The notes beneath the pieces were generated by a model. The model saw only the letters and a program-made list of their open reading frames with translations. It searched no databases and was not told the DNA's origin. This document shows, piece by piece, positions 7,626 to 15,520 of a DNA stretch of 64,000 nucleotides. The number at the start of each line of letters is the position of its first letter. The first letter of the stretch is position 1. The translations under genes and the position numbers were made by a program. The stretch is taken from NCBI GenBank assembly GCA_963733885.1, contig CAVTES010000011.1, forward strand, positions 252,678 to 316,677, read 5' to 3'. The stretch comes from JACVRW01 sp963733885 (GTDB taxonomy: Bacteria; Actinomycetota; Thermoleophilia; Solirubrobacterales; Thermoleophilaceae).

Positions 7626-9488
7626 CTAGGTCGCTAAGGCACACAGGGCTCCGAGAAGAGCGAAGCCGAAGGTGGCCCAGGCGACGTAGTCGCCGGTCTG
7701 GCCGGAGTGCTGGCGCCGCAGGAGTTCGACCCCGGTCGAGCTGGCGCGCCGCAGCCCCGGCGGGATCGTGACCGGCAGGCGCAGCCGTTCGAGCAAGATC
7801 GCGGTGAGCCCGATGGCGCCGAGCACGGTGATGAGGCTGAGAATCACGTCGATTGTGCCGGGATGGAGGTAGTCGATCCGCGCGGGGCGCGGCAGCGGCT
7901 GCCCGAGCACGGGTGCGGCGTAGGTTGCGCGGTCCGAAAATGCTTGCGCGTGTTCCTGGGCCTGCGTGGCCAGGCCTGGTATCGCGGTCACGATCAGCCC
8001 GCCGACGATCAGCACCGCGGCGCTGGCGAACATGACTTCCGGAACGCGCCCGCGTGAGCCGACCAGCTCGCTCTCGTCGGTGGGCGGCTCACGCGGATCT
8101 GCACGAGCGGGATACGCCCGACCCCAGCCCAGGAAAACCCCCGCGCCGGCGCGCAGAAGCGCGGCGGCGGTGAGCGCCGTGGCCAGCACGAACGGAATGG
8201 CGATCCAGCCGTAACCGACTTCCGCGGCCGCGTGCTCGATGAGCGCCTTGCCCGGGAACGCGCCCAACGGCGGCAAGGCGGCAAGCCCAGCCACGCCGGC
8301 GGCAAAGAAGACGATGAACGCGCGGGGAAGGACGCGGCCGCGGCCGTGCAGCTGGGACTGGTAGACCGACCCAAGGCGGTGGAGCATTGCGCCGATGCAG
8401 ACGAAGAGGCCCGCTCGGAGCAGGCCGTCGGCCGGGATCAGCAGTGCAGCGCCGGCCCCGCCCTCCGGAGTCAGGAGCCCGATCCCGATCAGGGCGAGCC
8501 CGATCTGGCTGATGGTGACGAACGCGAGCAGGCGCTTGAGATGGTCCTGCACAAGGGCCATCGCCGCCCCTACCAGCGCCGTGACGACAGCGAAGCCGAC
8601 CAGAACTGCGCGCAGCGCCTCGGCGTGCGGCTCGAGCGGCGCCTCGAACACGGTCGCGTAGATGCGGGCGACGGCGTAGATCCCGAGGTCGCTCATCACC
8701 CCGGTGAACACGATCGCGGCGGGTGTGGGCGCGACCGCATAGGCGTCGGCGAGCCAGAAGTGGAAGGGAACGATCGCGGCCTTGACGAGGAACCCCCCGG
8801 TGATGAGCGCGAACGCGGCTACGACCAGCTCGTCGCTCGACTGCTGGGCGAGCGCCTCGCCGACCTGGGCGAGGTTGAGCGCCCCCGTGCGGCCGTAGAG
8901 CAGCGCGATCCCGAACAGGATCATCACCGCCCCGACGCTGTTGGTGATCGCGAACGTGAGCGCGCCCTGCAGCGAGTCGGCGCGCTCGATCCGGTACGCC
9001 GTGAGCGCGTACGCGGAGATGCTCATCAGCTCGAAGAAGACGAACATGTTGAACAGGTCGCCCGTCAGCGCAAACCCGGCCAGGGCGCCCAGGAAGACGA
9101 GGATCAGGGCGTGGAACGTCGGCCCGACCGCTTCGAAGAAGCGCCAGGCGAAGACGAGCGCCGCGCCCACCAGCACCGCGGCAAGCAGCGCCAGCGCCGC
9201 TCCGAGCGGATCGAAGACCAGGTTGATGCCGACCACGACGCCGCCTGGCCGTGTCTCCCACCCCCCGAGCTGCGAGACGACGGGACCCTCGCTGTCGAGC
9301 GCCTCGGCGAGCAGCAGCACGCACAAGAGCCCGACGAGGAGCGCGACGACGGCCGCGACGAGCTCGGCGTGTTGCCTTCGAAACGGGAACGGCAGCTTCG
9401 TGGCGAGGACGGCCGCAAAGCCGAACGGCACCGCCACGGCGAGCGGCGCCAGCTCGGCGACGTCAATCGCGAAGGGGATCGAGCTCAT
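7626..9488 (-). CDS. mrpD: MrpD-like antiporter subunit with C-terminal extension
   Basis: 620 residues, about 14 or more membrane helices, of the NuoL/M/N/MrpD family that moves protons or cations across the membrane. Conserved features are LTGDLFNMFVFFELMSISAY (proton-channel Glu), the Lys in GGFLVKAAIVPFHFWLADAY, and the Lys and His in VQDHLKRLLAF. Typical MrpD is about 500 residues; here ~100 extra residues follow after about 500, with at least two further helices. I chose the ATG at 9488, overlapping the mrpC end by 26 bases. It is the last gene of the EFG-(DUF4040)-B-C-D operon and the only large antiporter-type subunit present. Confidence 0.88.
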   Translation of the reverse strand: MSSIPFAIDVAELAPLAVAVPFGFAAVLATKLPFPFRRQHAELVAAVVALLVGLLCVLLLAEALDSEGPVVSQLGGWETRPGGVVVGINLVFDPLGAALALLAAVLVGAALVFAWRFFEAVGPTFHALILVFLGALAGFALTGDLFNMFVFFELMSISAYALTAYRIERADSLQGALTFAITNSVGAVMILFGIALLYGRTGALNLAQVGEALAQQSSDELVVAAFALITGGFLVKAAIVPFHFWLADAYAVAPTPAAIVFTGVMSDLGIYAVARIYATVFEAPLEPHAEALRAVLVGFAVVTALVGAAMALVQDHLKRLLAFVTISQIGLALIGIGLLTPEGGAGAALLIPADGLLRAGLFVCIGAMLHRLGSVYQSQLHGRGRVLPRAFIVFFAAGVAGLAALPPLGAFPGKALIEHAAAEVGYGWIAIPFVLATALTAAALLRAGAGVFLGWGRAYPARADPREPPTDESELVGSRGRVPEVMFASAAVLIVGGLIVTAIPGLATQAQEHAQAFSDRATYAAPVLGQPLPRPARIDYLHPGTIDVILSLITVLGAIGLTAILLERLRLPVTIPPGLRRASSTGVELLRRQHSGQTGDYVAWATFGFALLGALCALAT

Positions 9489-9807
9489 CCGGGTCGAGCG
9501 TGTCCAGGTGCTTCTCGATCTGCACGGCGATCGCAAGCAGGAGAGCCGTCACCGCGCCGCCGACGACAACATCGGTCAGCGTCAGGGCCTGCACGACGGG
9601 GTCGACCGCAGGCGTATCCCGCGGAATGTCGATGAAGACGGGAGCGGCGGAATCCTCGCGGTAGCCAACCGCGAGCAGGAGCACGTAGGTCGAGGACTGC
9701 ACCACCGACAGGCAGACGATCGTGTGGAGCAGGTTCCGGCTGGTGACGATCCCGTACAGGCCGACCAGGCACACCCAGACGGCCACTAAGTACGGCATGA
9801 AGCTCAA
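9463..9807 (-). CDS. mrpC: MrpC-like subunit (NuoK family)
   Basis: 114 residues, three membrane helices, homologous to MrpC/MnhC and NuoK. The first helix region reads YLVAVWVCLVGLYGIVTSRN. LLHTIVCLSVVQSSTYVLLL carries the family's middle helix, and DPVVQALTLTDVVVGGAVTA precedes the last. It forms part of the membrane arm between MrpB and MrpD. The start overlaps the stop of the mrpB-like gene by four bases (ATGA). An alternative ATG lies three codons downstream. Confidence 0.88.
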   Translation of the reverse strand: MSFMPYLVAVWVCLVGLYGIVTSRNLLHTIVCLSVVQSSTYVLLLAVGYREDSAAPVFIDIPRDTPAVDPVVQALTLTDVVVGGAVTALLLAIAVQIEKHLDTLDPDELDPLRD

Positions 9808-10604
9808 GCGTCGCTGTCCCGCCCGCGCCGGATCACCAGCAGCTGGTCGAGGAACTCGGAGATCAACAGGACGAACGCGCCGGAGACCTCGAGGCCAACG
9901 GCGACGCTTAGCAGCGGGATCGTTCCCGCCGAGAGCAACTCGCCCGGCTCCCCGAGTGGCAAGAAGTTCTCGAGGTACGAGCCGGCGGCCAGCAGCCCGG
10001 CGAGGCCAATCAGCACGAAGCCGGCGGCGCCGGCTGACTTCGCGGTCTCCACCAGCTTTATCGGCCGGACCCGTCGCATCGTGGCGTAGTCGCTACCCAG
10101 GTAGACGAGCAGCAAAGCGGTGGCCGCGATCACGCCGCCCTGGAACCCGCCGCCCGGGGTCAGGTGACCGTGCGCCGTGATGTATATGGCGAGGAGGACG
10201 GTGGGGCCGACCAGCGCGACGCACGTCAGCCGCACGGCGGCGCTCGTGGTATGCACCCGGCGGGCGTCGTCGGCCGGGGGCCCAAGACGCTCCTCCCGCA
10301 AGCGGCGGAGCAGCAGCACGAGCACCAGCGCCGCCGCGAACAGGATGAACTCCTCGCCCAGCGTGTCGAAGGCGCGGTAGTCGAAGTTGACCGCCGTGAC
10401 CACGGCGGTCGTGCTTCGCTCCTCGACCGCAACCTGGTTCATCACCTGCCCGTACAAGGGGGTGAAGTCGCGGTAGTCAGGCAAACCGCCGAGGCCCCAG
10501 AGCATCAGAGCGCCGAGGCCGGCCGCCCCGATCAGGAACAGCCGCCGCCGGGCGGCGAAGGAGAGCTCGCCGGGGCGCCGGCGCGGCGCCGCACCGGCCT
10601 CCAT
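9804..10604 (-). CDS. mrpB: Fused MbhE-like/MrpB subunit
   Basis: 266 residues. The N-terminal half (to about 105) matches the extreme C-terminus of MrpA, or the stand-alone MbhE protein (TAVNFDYRAFDTLGEEFILF). The second half is MrpB/MnhB, with the signature HGHLTPGGGFQGGVIAA and four or so helices. MrpB is a membrane subunit of the antiporter complex. Together with the separate DUF4040 gene upstream, this replaces the C-terminal part of a normal MrpA, while the large NuoL-like part of MrpA is not encoded nearby. Start and stop overlap the neighbours by 1-4 bases, indicating tight coupling. Confidence 0.82.
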   Translation of the reverse strand: MEAGAAPRRRPGELSFAARRRLFLIGAAGLGALMLWGLGGLPDYRDFTPLYGQVMNQVAVEERSTTAVVTAVNFDYRAFDTLGEEFILFAAALVLVLLLRRLREERLGPPADDARRVHTTSAAVRLTCVALVGPTVLLAIYITAHGHLTPGGGFQGGVIAATALLLVYLGSDYATMRRVRPIKLVETAKSAGAAGFVLIGLAGLLAAGSYLENFLPLGEPGELLSAGTIPLLSVAVGLEVSGAFVLLISEFLDQLLVIRRGRDSDA

Positions 10605-10834
10605 CAGTTCCTCGTCTTGGCGATCGCGAGCATGATCATCGTCGGCAGGGCCACGGCGCCGATGACGATGTTCGAGAGCGCCACGTCAGGCGCCTGAAAG
10701 GAGAAGAACAGGATCCCGAGGGTGAGGCCGTAGAGGCTGACCACGACCGCCTGGCGAACCGGATCGCGGGCCATGACCGTCGCCCAGGCTCCCAGTGCGA
10801 CCAGGAGCAGCGCCACGGTCTGGACTGCGATCAC
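10604..10834 (-). CDS. DUF4040/MbhD-like small subunit
   Basis: 76 residues, two to three membrane helices. The sequence DPVRQAVVVSLYGLTLGILF and FQAPDVALSNIVIGAV is the DUF4040 signature found either inside the C-terminal region of MrpA or as the stand-alone MbhD protein of membrane-bound hydrogenases. Here it stands alone between mrpG and the MbhE/MrpB fusion, the archaeal/Mbh-like arrangement. It overlaps the upstream mrpG stop by four bases and touches the next start. Confidence 0.82.
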   Translation of the reverse strand: MIAVQTVALLLVALGAWATVMARDPVRQAVVVSLYGLTLGILFFSFQAPDVALSNIVIGAVALPTMIMLAIAKTRN

Positions 10835-11160
10835 TCGCTCGGCTCCTCGGCTGTCGCGGGCAGCCGAAGGTTGCCTCTCTCCCGCACGTAGGCCGCCCGC
10901 GCCGTCGCGTGCACTAGCACCGGGCTCAGGGTGAGGAGCAGGAGGGCGACCAGCATCGACTTCAACCCGGCCTGCGAGAACGGGCCCTCGTCGATCACGA
11001 CCGCGAGTGCCAGGGCAGCCGGGCCGAAGATCGAGCCCGGGCCGATGAAGTGCAACCGGTCATAGACGTCGTCCGCGACGAGGACGCCGACGACCCCGAG
11101 CAGCAACCCGGCCACCCCGATGGCCAACAGGACCCAAACGATGACCTCGGCGACGCTCAC
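10831..11160 (-). CDS. mrpG: MrpG-like subunit
   Basis: 109 residues, three membrane helices. The family hallmark is a helix-rich protein with DVYDRLHFIGPGSIFGPAAL and a following helix LKSMLVALLLLTLSPVLVHA, ending in a charged tail (ARAAYVRERGN). MrpG is a small structural subunit of the Mrp complex. It overlaps the mrpF stop and the DUF4040 start by four bases each. Confidence 0.88.
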   Translation of the reverse strand: MSVAEVIVWVLLAIGVAGLLLGVVGVLVADDVYDRLHFIGPGSIFGPAALALAVVIDEGPFSQAGLKSMLVALLLLTLSPVLVHATARAAYVRERGNLRLPATAEEPSE

Positions 11161-11408
11161 AGCCAGCGCTCCAGGAACCGCGCATACGCCAGCCCGCCGA
11201 CGAACGAGAGCACCGCGGAGACGACGGCCAGATCGAAAAAGGGCTGGCGCTCTGTCGCTTCCGCCAGCAGCATCAACCCGAGCGTGGCGATCGTGCCGCC
11301 CAGGTTGAGCGCGACCAGCCCATCCGGCGGTGAGGCGCGCACCGAGAAGACGATCAGCGGCGCGAGCCCGGCGAGCAGCACCGCGGTGGCAGCGAAGTAC
11401 GCCGTCAA
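11157..11408 (-). CDS. mrpF: MrpF-like subunit
   Basis: 83 residues with three membrane helices. The segment PDGLVALNLGGTIATLGLML and FFDLAVVSAVLSFVGGLAYA match MrpF/MnhF (normally with conserved Asp residues in the second and third helices). It is a small subunit of the cation/proton antiporter. Start and stop overlap mrpE and mrpG by four bases. Confidence 0.85.
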   Translation of the reverse strand: MTAYFAATAVLLAGLAPLIVFSVRASPPDGLVALNLGGTIATLGLMLLAEATERQPFFDLAVVSAVLSFVGGLAYARFLERWL

Positions 11409-11893
11409 CGGCGCTCGTCCGGCAACAGCTCGTGGGTCAGCATCAGATTCCTCCGGTTGTCGATCGTGAGCACATACGAGTTGGGCGAGAACGACTCGCC
11501 AGCCGTGAGCAAGGCCCGCTTGGCCGCCTGCTCGTACGGATCGTCAGGAAGCGTCACTGGCACGACGCGGAACTTCCCCCTGACCGGACCGCGTGCCGTC
11601 ACCTGACGCCAAAGAGCCGCCAACACCACGCCGCTTTCCCGCACCGTCCGCCAGGGAAGGACCCTGGCCCGCCACAGCCAGCGGACACGGAAGCGGAAGC
11701 CGGCCACGCCCTGCTCGCGCACCGCCTCGGCAGCCGTCGCCGCCACGGCGGAAGCGAACACGCCGAGAATCGCCTCCTCCAGAACCCAGGCTGAGATGAA
11801 CACAAGCCAAAGCAGGTTCAGCGCGGCGAACCAGGCCAGCCACGCCACGACTCGCCCGCGCGGTCCAGGAGGCATGCGGCGGCGCCGCGTCAT
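11405..11893 (-). CDS. mrpE: MrpE-like subunit, first gene of operon
   Basis: 162 residues from the ATG at 11893. Two hydrophobic segments lie near the N-terminus (VVAWLAWFAALNLLWLVFIS) and the cytosolic part is MnhE-like: ALWRQVTARGPVRGKFRVVP, AKRALLTAGESFSPNSYVL and the closing MLTHELLP. MrpE is required for assembly or stability of the antiporter. No strong Shine-Dalgarno precedes this ATG, so a start a little further in cannot be excluded. As the first gene, its upstream region (11.9-12.2 kb) should hold the operon promoter. Confidence 0.82.
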   Translation of the reverse strand: MTRRRRMPPGPRGRVVAWLAWFAALNLLWLVFISAWVLEEAILGVFASAVAATAAEAVREQGVAGFRFRVRWLWRARVLPWRTVRESGVVLAALWRQVTARGPVRGKFRVVPVTLPDDPYEQAAKRALLTAGESFSPNSYVLTIDNRRNLMLTHELLPDERR

Positions 11894-12231
11894 CGGGACA
11901 GCTTCTACCAGAGGAGGACACAGAGTTTCGTCGAGCCGCTGTCCGGTGCGGTCATTCGACACGCGACGGCCCGGCCCGGCACCCACGTCGGTGGTCCCAC
12001 GCGCGGAGGAGGCCCGCGGCCGGGTATGGCGCGGACGCGAAGTGCTCGCCATACGAAGACACTCCCATTCCTCGTCGAGCTGAATCGGTTCCAACGGATA
12101 GCTTCGTTATCCACCCGGGGATATGGGAAATTGACGATTGGGTAAGAACCTGATGCGCGCGTCCGCGCCATATAGCCGGAGCGCCATATAGCCGGAGCCA
12201 CTAGGGCTGCGACGCCACCGAGGAGGGTGTT
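11894..12231. other. Divergent intergenic region
   Basis: About 340 bases between the divergent mrpE-headed operon and the ThuA-like fragment. It is noticeably AT-richer around 12,085-12,200 than the surrounding genes, a likely promoter zone. It contains the exact 16-bp tandem repeat annotated separately. No gene is recognised. Confidence 0.45.
12165..12196. repeat. Exact 16-bp tandem duplication
   Basis: The 16-base unit GCGCCATATAGCCGGA occurs twice back to back (12,165-12,180 and 12,181-12,196), about 35 bases before the GTG of the ThuA-like fragment. It could be a slippage product or a tandem regulator-binding site in the divergent promoter region. No palindrome spans the unit. Confidence 0.85.
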
Positions 12232-12486
12232 GTGAGTCTACGGAGGACCGCATTCGGCGTTTGTCGCGTCGCCGGATTGGCGTTCGCATCGCTGCCACCT
12301 CTCGCCGCTCCTCCTCCCCATAGCTCGAAGCCGGACTACCGGGTCCTCGTGTTCACGAAGATGGCGGGCGAACGGCACGCCTCGATCCACGCCGGCGTCC
12401 AGGCGATTCGCAGGCTTGGCAAGGATGGCCAGTTCTTCAATCTCAACTGGGTCGAGTTCGTCGGCGGGGGGGTCGGGACGCCCTAG
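12232..12486 (+). pseudogene. ThuA-like protein, N-terminal fragment
   Basis: 84 residues from GTG. A signal-like hydrophobic start (VAGLAFASLPPLAAP) is followed by YRVLVFTKMAGERHASIHAG and VQAIRRLGKDGQFF, the opening beta-alpha unit of ThuA-like trehalose-utilisation/glutamine-amidotransferase-fold proteins. The family is normally 220 or more residues. Here the match ends abruptly after about 70 residues and the frame continues with unrelated NLNWVEFVGGG to a stop, so most of the domain is deleted. The fragment sits directly upstream of a Tat-exported sugar-isomerase-like gene, a partner commonly found with ThuA proteins. Confidence 0.6.
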
Positions 12487-12555
12487 CGTCAACAACCGAG
12501 CCGGGCGCCAGCGAGCCTGCCCGGATGCCCCGTACGGGGCAGAGAGGAGAAATTC

Positions 12556-13902
12556 ATGAGCGGCAGCCACCAACCACTGAGTCTGCGGGAGGCCTTGGAC
12601 AGGACGATCAGCCGCCGCCAGCTTCTGGCCGGCGCGGGTGCGACGGCCGCCCTGGCGTGCTCAATCGGCCCTGGGAACGTGTTCGCCGCCACGAAGTCGA
12701 AGGCCACGAAAGGCCCGAATGGGCGGCTCATCCCCGGGGGGAAGCTGGGCACGATCACCTTCACCCAGCGTGACGTTCCGTCAAGGGTCGGGATCGCGGC
12801 CAGCGCGGCGTTGGGAGTGGCCCCGACGATGGGCTTTGTCGGCGGGCCCGACTTCCCGGAGGACCCGAACGACCTCGGGCCGCTCGTGCCGCTGCCTGGC
12901 GGTTGGCTTGAGCTGCTCGAGTTCTTGAGGGGCGCCGGCTTCAAGCAGATCGAGTTCGCCGGCTACGGGCAGAACGCAAACAACCCCGGCGGGGGTGCGC
13001 CGAACCCGGCGCCCGGCGGTGTCACCACCCCGGCGTCGCGCGCGGCCTACCTGGCCTACGGGCGCACACTGCGGGGCTTCCTTGACGAGTTCGAGCTCGA
13101 GGCGATCGGCAACCACGGCTTCATCCCGAACACCTGGCCGGGCCCGAACAGCCCAGGCGGTGGCATGTCGACGACCGACTACGAGCGCTACCAGACCGAG
13201 CTCGAGTTCGCATCGATCCTCGGGATGCCCTACATGGGCACCGGCAACGACCCGACGAGCGCCAACAACCGGAACATCGAGCCGTGGACCATCTCCGGCG
13301 AGAAGTGGGAGGCGCTCAACGCGCTCAGCCTGCAGTGGGGCATCCACCTCTACCCGCACAACCACTCGCCGGCGTACAACTTCCTCCAGGACGGCCCGAT
13401 GGTCACCGTCACGGAGGATCGCGTCACCGGCGCGCCGATTGCGCCCACACAAGTGCGTGGGGAGTCTGGAAAGCGCCTCATGCAGCACTACCTCGACATC
13501 ACCGACCCGGACCTGTGCGTCATCGAGCTGGACATCTACTGGGCACACGTCGCCCAGCACCAGTGGCGTTGGCGTTACGACTGGGACGGCAACCGCGTCG
13601 AGGACATCTTCGACCCGACCGGCCAGGTCGCGAAGCAGACCAAGCGCTACGGCCTCTTCCACACCAAGGACGGTGACAGCACCGGCGAGGCGCCAGGGAT
13701 CGGCAACGGCTACAACTTCATTCCGTTTGGGGACCCCCGAAGCGACATCAACTTCCAGGGGTTCTACAAGGGCATCGGGGCGAAGGGCTACCACAACTCC
13801 AACTACGAGCAGGACAACGCCCCGGGTGGCAGCGCCGACCCCGGACAGTCGCTGCGCCTCGCCAAGTTCAGCGCCCACAACATGAGGGAACTACGCGGCT
13901 GA
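12556..13902 (+). CDS. Tat-exported sugar-phosphate isomerase/epimerase-like protein
   Basis: 448 residues, preceded by a clear Shine-Dalgarno (GAGAGGAG). A twin-arginine signal (SRRQLLAGAGATAALAC) spans about residues 18-36, so the folded protein is exported. The mature part is a xylose-isomerase-like TIM barrel: LLEFLRGAGFKQIEFAGYG, a FELEAIGNHGFIP strand, HLYPHNHSPAYNF, CVIELDIYWAHVAQ, and a C-terminal GIGAKGYHNSNYEQD. His/Glu/Asp residues on these strands suggest a divalent-metal site. The substrate is unknown, probably a carbohydrate. It lies 74 bases upstream of the ebo-type cluster on the same strand and may be cotranscribed. Confidence 0.8.
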   Translation: MSGSHQPLSLREALDRTISRRQLLAGAGATAALACSIGPGNVFAATKSKATKGPNGRLIPGGKLGTITFTQRDVPSRVGIAASAALGVAPTMGFVGGPDFPEDPNDLGPLVPLPGGWLELLEFLRGAGFKQIEFAGYGQNANNPGGGAPNPAPGGVTTPASRAAYLAYGRTLRGFLDEFELEAIGNHGFIPNTWPGPNSPGGGMSTTDYERYQTELEFASILGMPYMGTGNDPTSANNRNIEPWTISGEKWEALNALSLQWGIHLYPHNHSPAYNFLQDGPMVTVTEDRVTGAPIAPTQVRGESGKRLMQHYLDITDPDLCVIELDIYWAHVAQHQWRWRYDWDGNRVEDIFDPTGQVAKQTKRYGLFHTKDGDSTGEAPGIGNGYNFIPFGDPRSDINFQGFYKGIGAKGYHNSNYEQDNAPGGSADPGQSLRLAKFSAHNMRELRG

Positions 13903-13976
13903 TCGCTTGGGCCGCGGGTGTGAAACACGGGTGGGAACGACGTGCTAGGTTCACGCTTGGTCTGGCCCATCGCATA

Positions 13977-15242
13977 ATGGCGATCAGACTGACCGAGAGC
14001 CGCGTCGACCACGGCCGAGAACCGGACGGGATCCAGCCGTACGCGCTCGCGGGCATCGACCAGGACGTCGTCGTCAGGTTCCGCTATGCCGTGCGGTTCA
14101 CGCGCCGGCTCTTTGATGTACAGAACCCGACGCTGCGCGACGTGGTCGAGTCGAACGACCGTGCGCGGCTGCTCGTGGTCATCGACGAGGGCGTCGCCGA
14201 CGCCCAACCGAGCCTGCTCGACGACGTCCAGCAGTATTGCGCCGCGCACGCGGATGTGCTCGAGCTGCAGGCGCGGCCCCTCGTGATCCCGGGCGGCGAG
14301 GCGATCAAGAACCAGGCCGGCCCGGTCGACGAGATCCGCACTGCGATCGACATCCACGGCGTCGACCGCCACTCCTACGTGGTCGCGATCGGCGGCGGTG
14401 CGGTGCTGGACGCCGTCGGCTACGCCGCCGCCACCGCCCACCGCGGCGTTCGGCTGATCCGCGTCCCGACGACCGTCTTGTCGCAGGACGACTCGGGGGT
14501 GGGCGTCAAGAACGGCATCAATGCGTTCGGCAAGAAGAACTTCGTCGGGTCGTTCGCGCCGCCGCACGCGGTGCTCAACGATTACGACCTGCTGCTGACC
14601 CTCTCGGACCGCGACTGGCGCGCCGGCGTCTCCGAGGCAATCAAGGTCGCGCTGCTCAAGGACCCGGCGTTCTTCGCCTGGATCGAGCTGCACGCCGGCG
14701 ACCTCAACGACCGCTCGCTGCGGGCGATGGCGCACGTCGTGCACCGCTCCGCCGTGCTGCACCTGAACCACATCGCCACCAGCGGCGACCCGTTCGAGCT
14801 CGGCTCGTCGCGGCCGCTGGACTTCGGCCACTGGGCGGCGCACAAGCTCGAGCGGCTCTCTCGCCACGAGCTGCGGCACGGCGAGGCGGTCGCGGTCGGC
14901 ATCGCGCTGGACTCGACGTACAGCTACCTCACCGGCAGCCTCGCGCACGCCCACTGGCTGCGCATCGTCGAGCTGTTCGAGGCGCTGCGGCTGCCGATCT
15001 GGCATCCGGACATGGCGACGCCGGGCACTCGAGGCCGCCCGGCCGTGCTGGCCGGGCTGGAGGAGTTCCGTGAGCACCTGGGAGGGCGGCTAACCATCAT
15101 GCTGCTCGAGCGCATCGGCTCGGGCTTCGAGGTACACGAGCTCGATGAGGCGGTGCTCCTGGAGGCCTCCGACCTCCTGCGGCGCCGAGTCGAAGGAGGA
15201 GAGGGCGAGGAATGGGAGCACACACCGGCACGAGCCCGCTGA
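13977..15242 (+). CDS. eboD: EboD-like 3-dehydroquinate synthase homologue
   Basis: 421 residues. A DHQ-synthase-fold protein with the NAD-binding segment VVAIGGGAVLDAVGYAAAT, the RVPTTVLSQDDSGVGVKNG loop, and probable zinc ligands Glu (GVSEAIKVA), His (DFGHWAAHKLE) and His (RHGEAVAVG). It is longer than AroB (about 360) and sits with TatD-like, TIM-barrel, UbiA and phosphatase genes rather than shikimate genes. That context is the ebo cluster, whose best-studied role is moving a scytonemin precursor to the cyanobacterial periplasm. It is presumably a cyclase acting on a sugar-like substrate. Start ATG at 13977; a 20-codon upstream extension without family match was rejected. Confidence 0.82.
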   Translation: MAIRLTESRVDHGREPDGIQPYALAGIDQDVVVRFRYAVRFTRRLFDVQNPTLRDVVESNDRARLLVVIDEGVADAQPSLLDDVQQYCAAHADVLELQARPLVIPGGEAIKNQAGPVDEIRTAIDIHGVDRHSYVVAIGGGAVLDAVGYAAATAHRGVRLIRVPTTVLSQDDSGVGVKNGINAFGKKNFVGSFAPPHAVLNDYDLLLTLSDRDWRAGVSEAIKVALLKDPAFFAWIELHAGDLNDRSLRAMAHVVHRSAVLHLNHIATSGDPFELGSSRPLDFGHWAAHKLERLSRHELRHGEAVAVGIALDSTYSYLTGSLAHAHWLRIVELFEALRLPIWHPDMATPGTRGRPAVLAGLEEFREHLGGRLTIMLLERIGSGFEVHELDEAVLLEASDLLRRRVEGGEGEEWEHTPARAR

Positions 15243-15514
15243 CGCAGCGGGAGCTGATCGCCGAGTACTTCATGGAGCACCGCGTGCAGGTGCTTGAGCT
15301 GGCGGCCTTCCTGGACCGCCTCGACCGCGCCCGCGAGATCGACGCCGACGACGACTTCCGCCTGCGTTCGATCCGCGCGGCACTAGCCGTCCTCGTCGAC
15401 GGCGACGGCGACCGCACGCAGCGCGTGCAGATGATCTTCAGTGACCCTCGCAGCGAGCTGCTGGAGGAGCTTGACACCCAGAGCGCCAAGGGCGCCTACG
15501 ACCCGGAGGCCTAG
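15212..15514 (+). CDS. Small conserved-context protein in the ebo cluster
   Basis: 100 residues. The start overlaps the end of the eboD-like gene by 31 bases and the stop is 6 bases before eboB. It is acidic and helical (ELIAEYFMEHRVQVLELAAF, DDFRLRSIRAALAVLVDGDG, DPRSELLEELD), with no membrane segment or signal peptide. It occupies the place where canonical ebo clusters encode EboA, but EboA proteins are about twice as long and I see no clear similarity. It may be a reduced EboA, an adaptor, or a lineage-specific addition. The overlap strongly suggests it is translated. Confidence 0.65.
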   Translation: MGAHTGTSPLTQRELIAEYFMEHRVQVLELAAFLDRLDRAREIDADDDFRLRSIRAALAVLVDGDGDRTQRVQMIFSDPRSELLEELDTQSAKGAYDPEA

Positions 15515-15520
15515 AGAGCA

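Noticed and set aside
13977..15242. Calling this gene aroB of the shikimate pathway
   Set aside because: Longer than AroB, different zinc-site context (DFGHWAAHKLE), and embedded among ebo homologues with no aro genes nearby.
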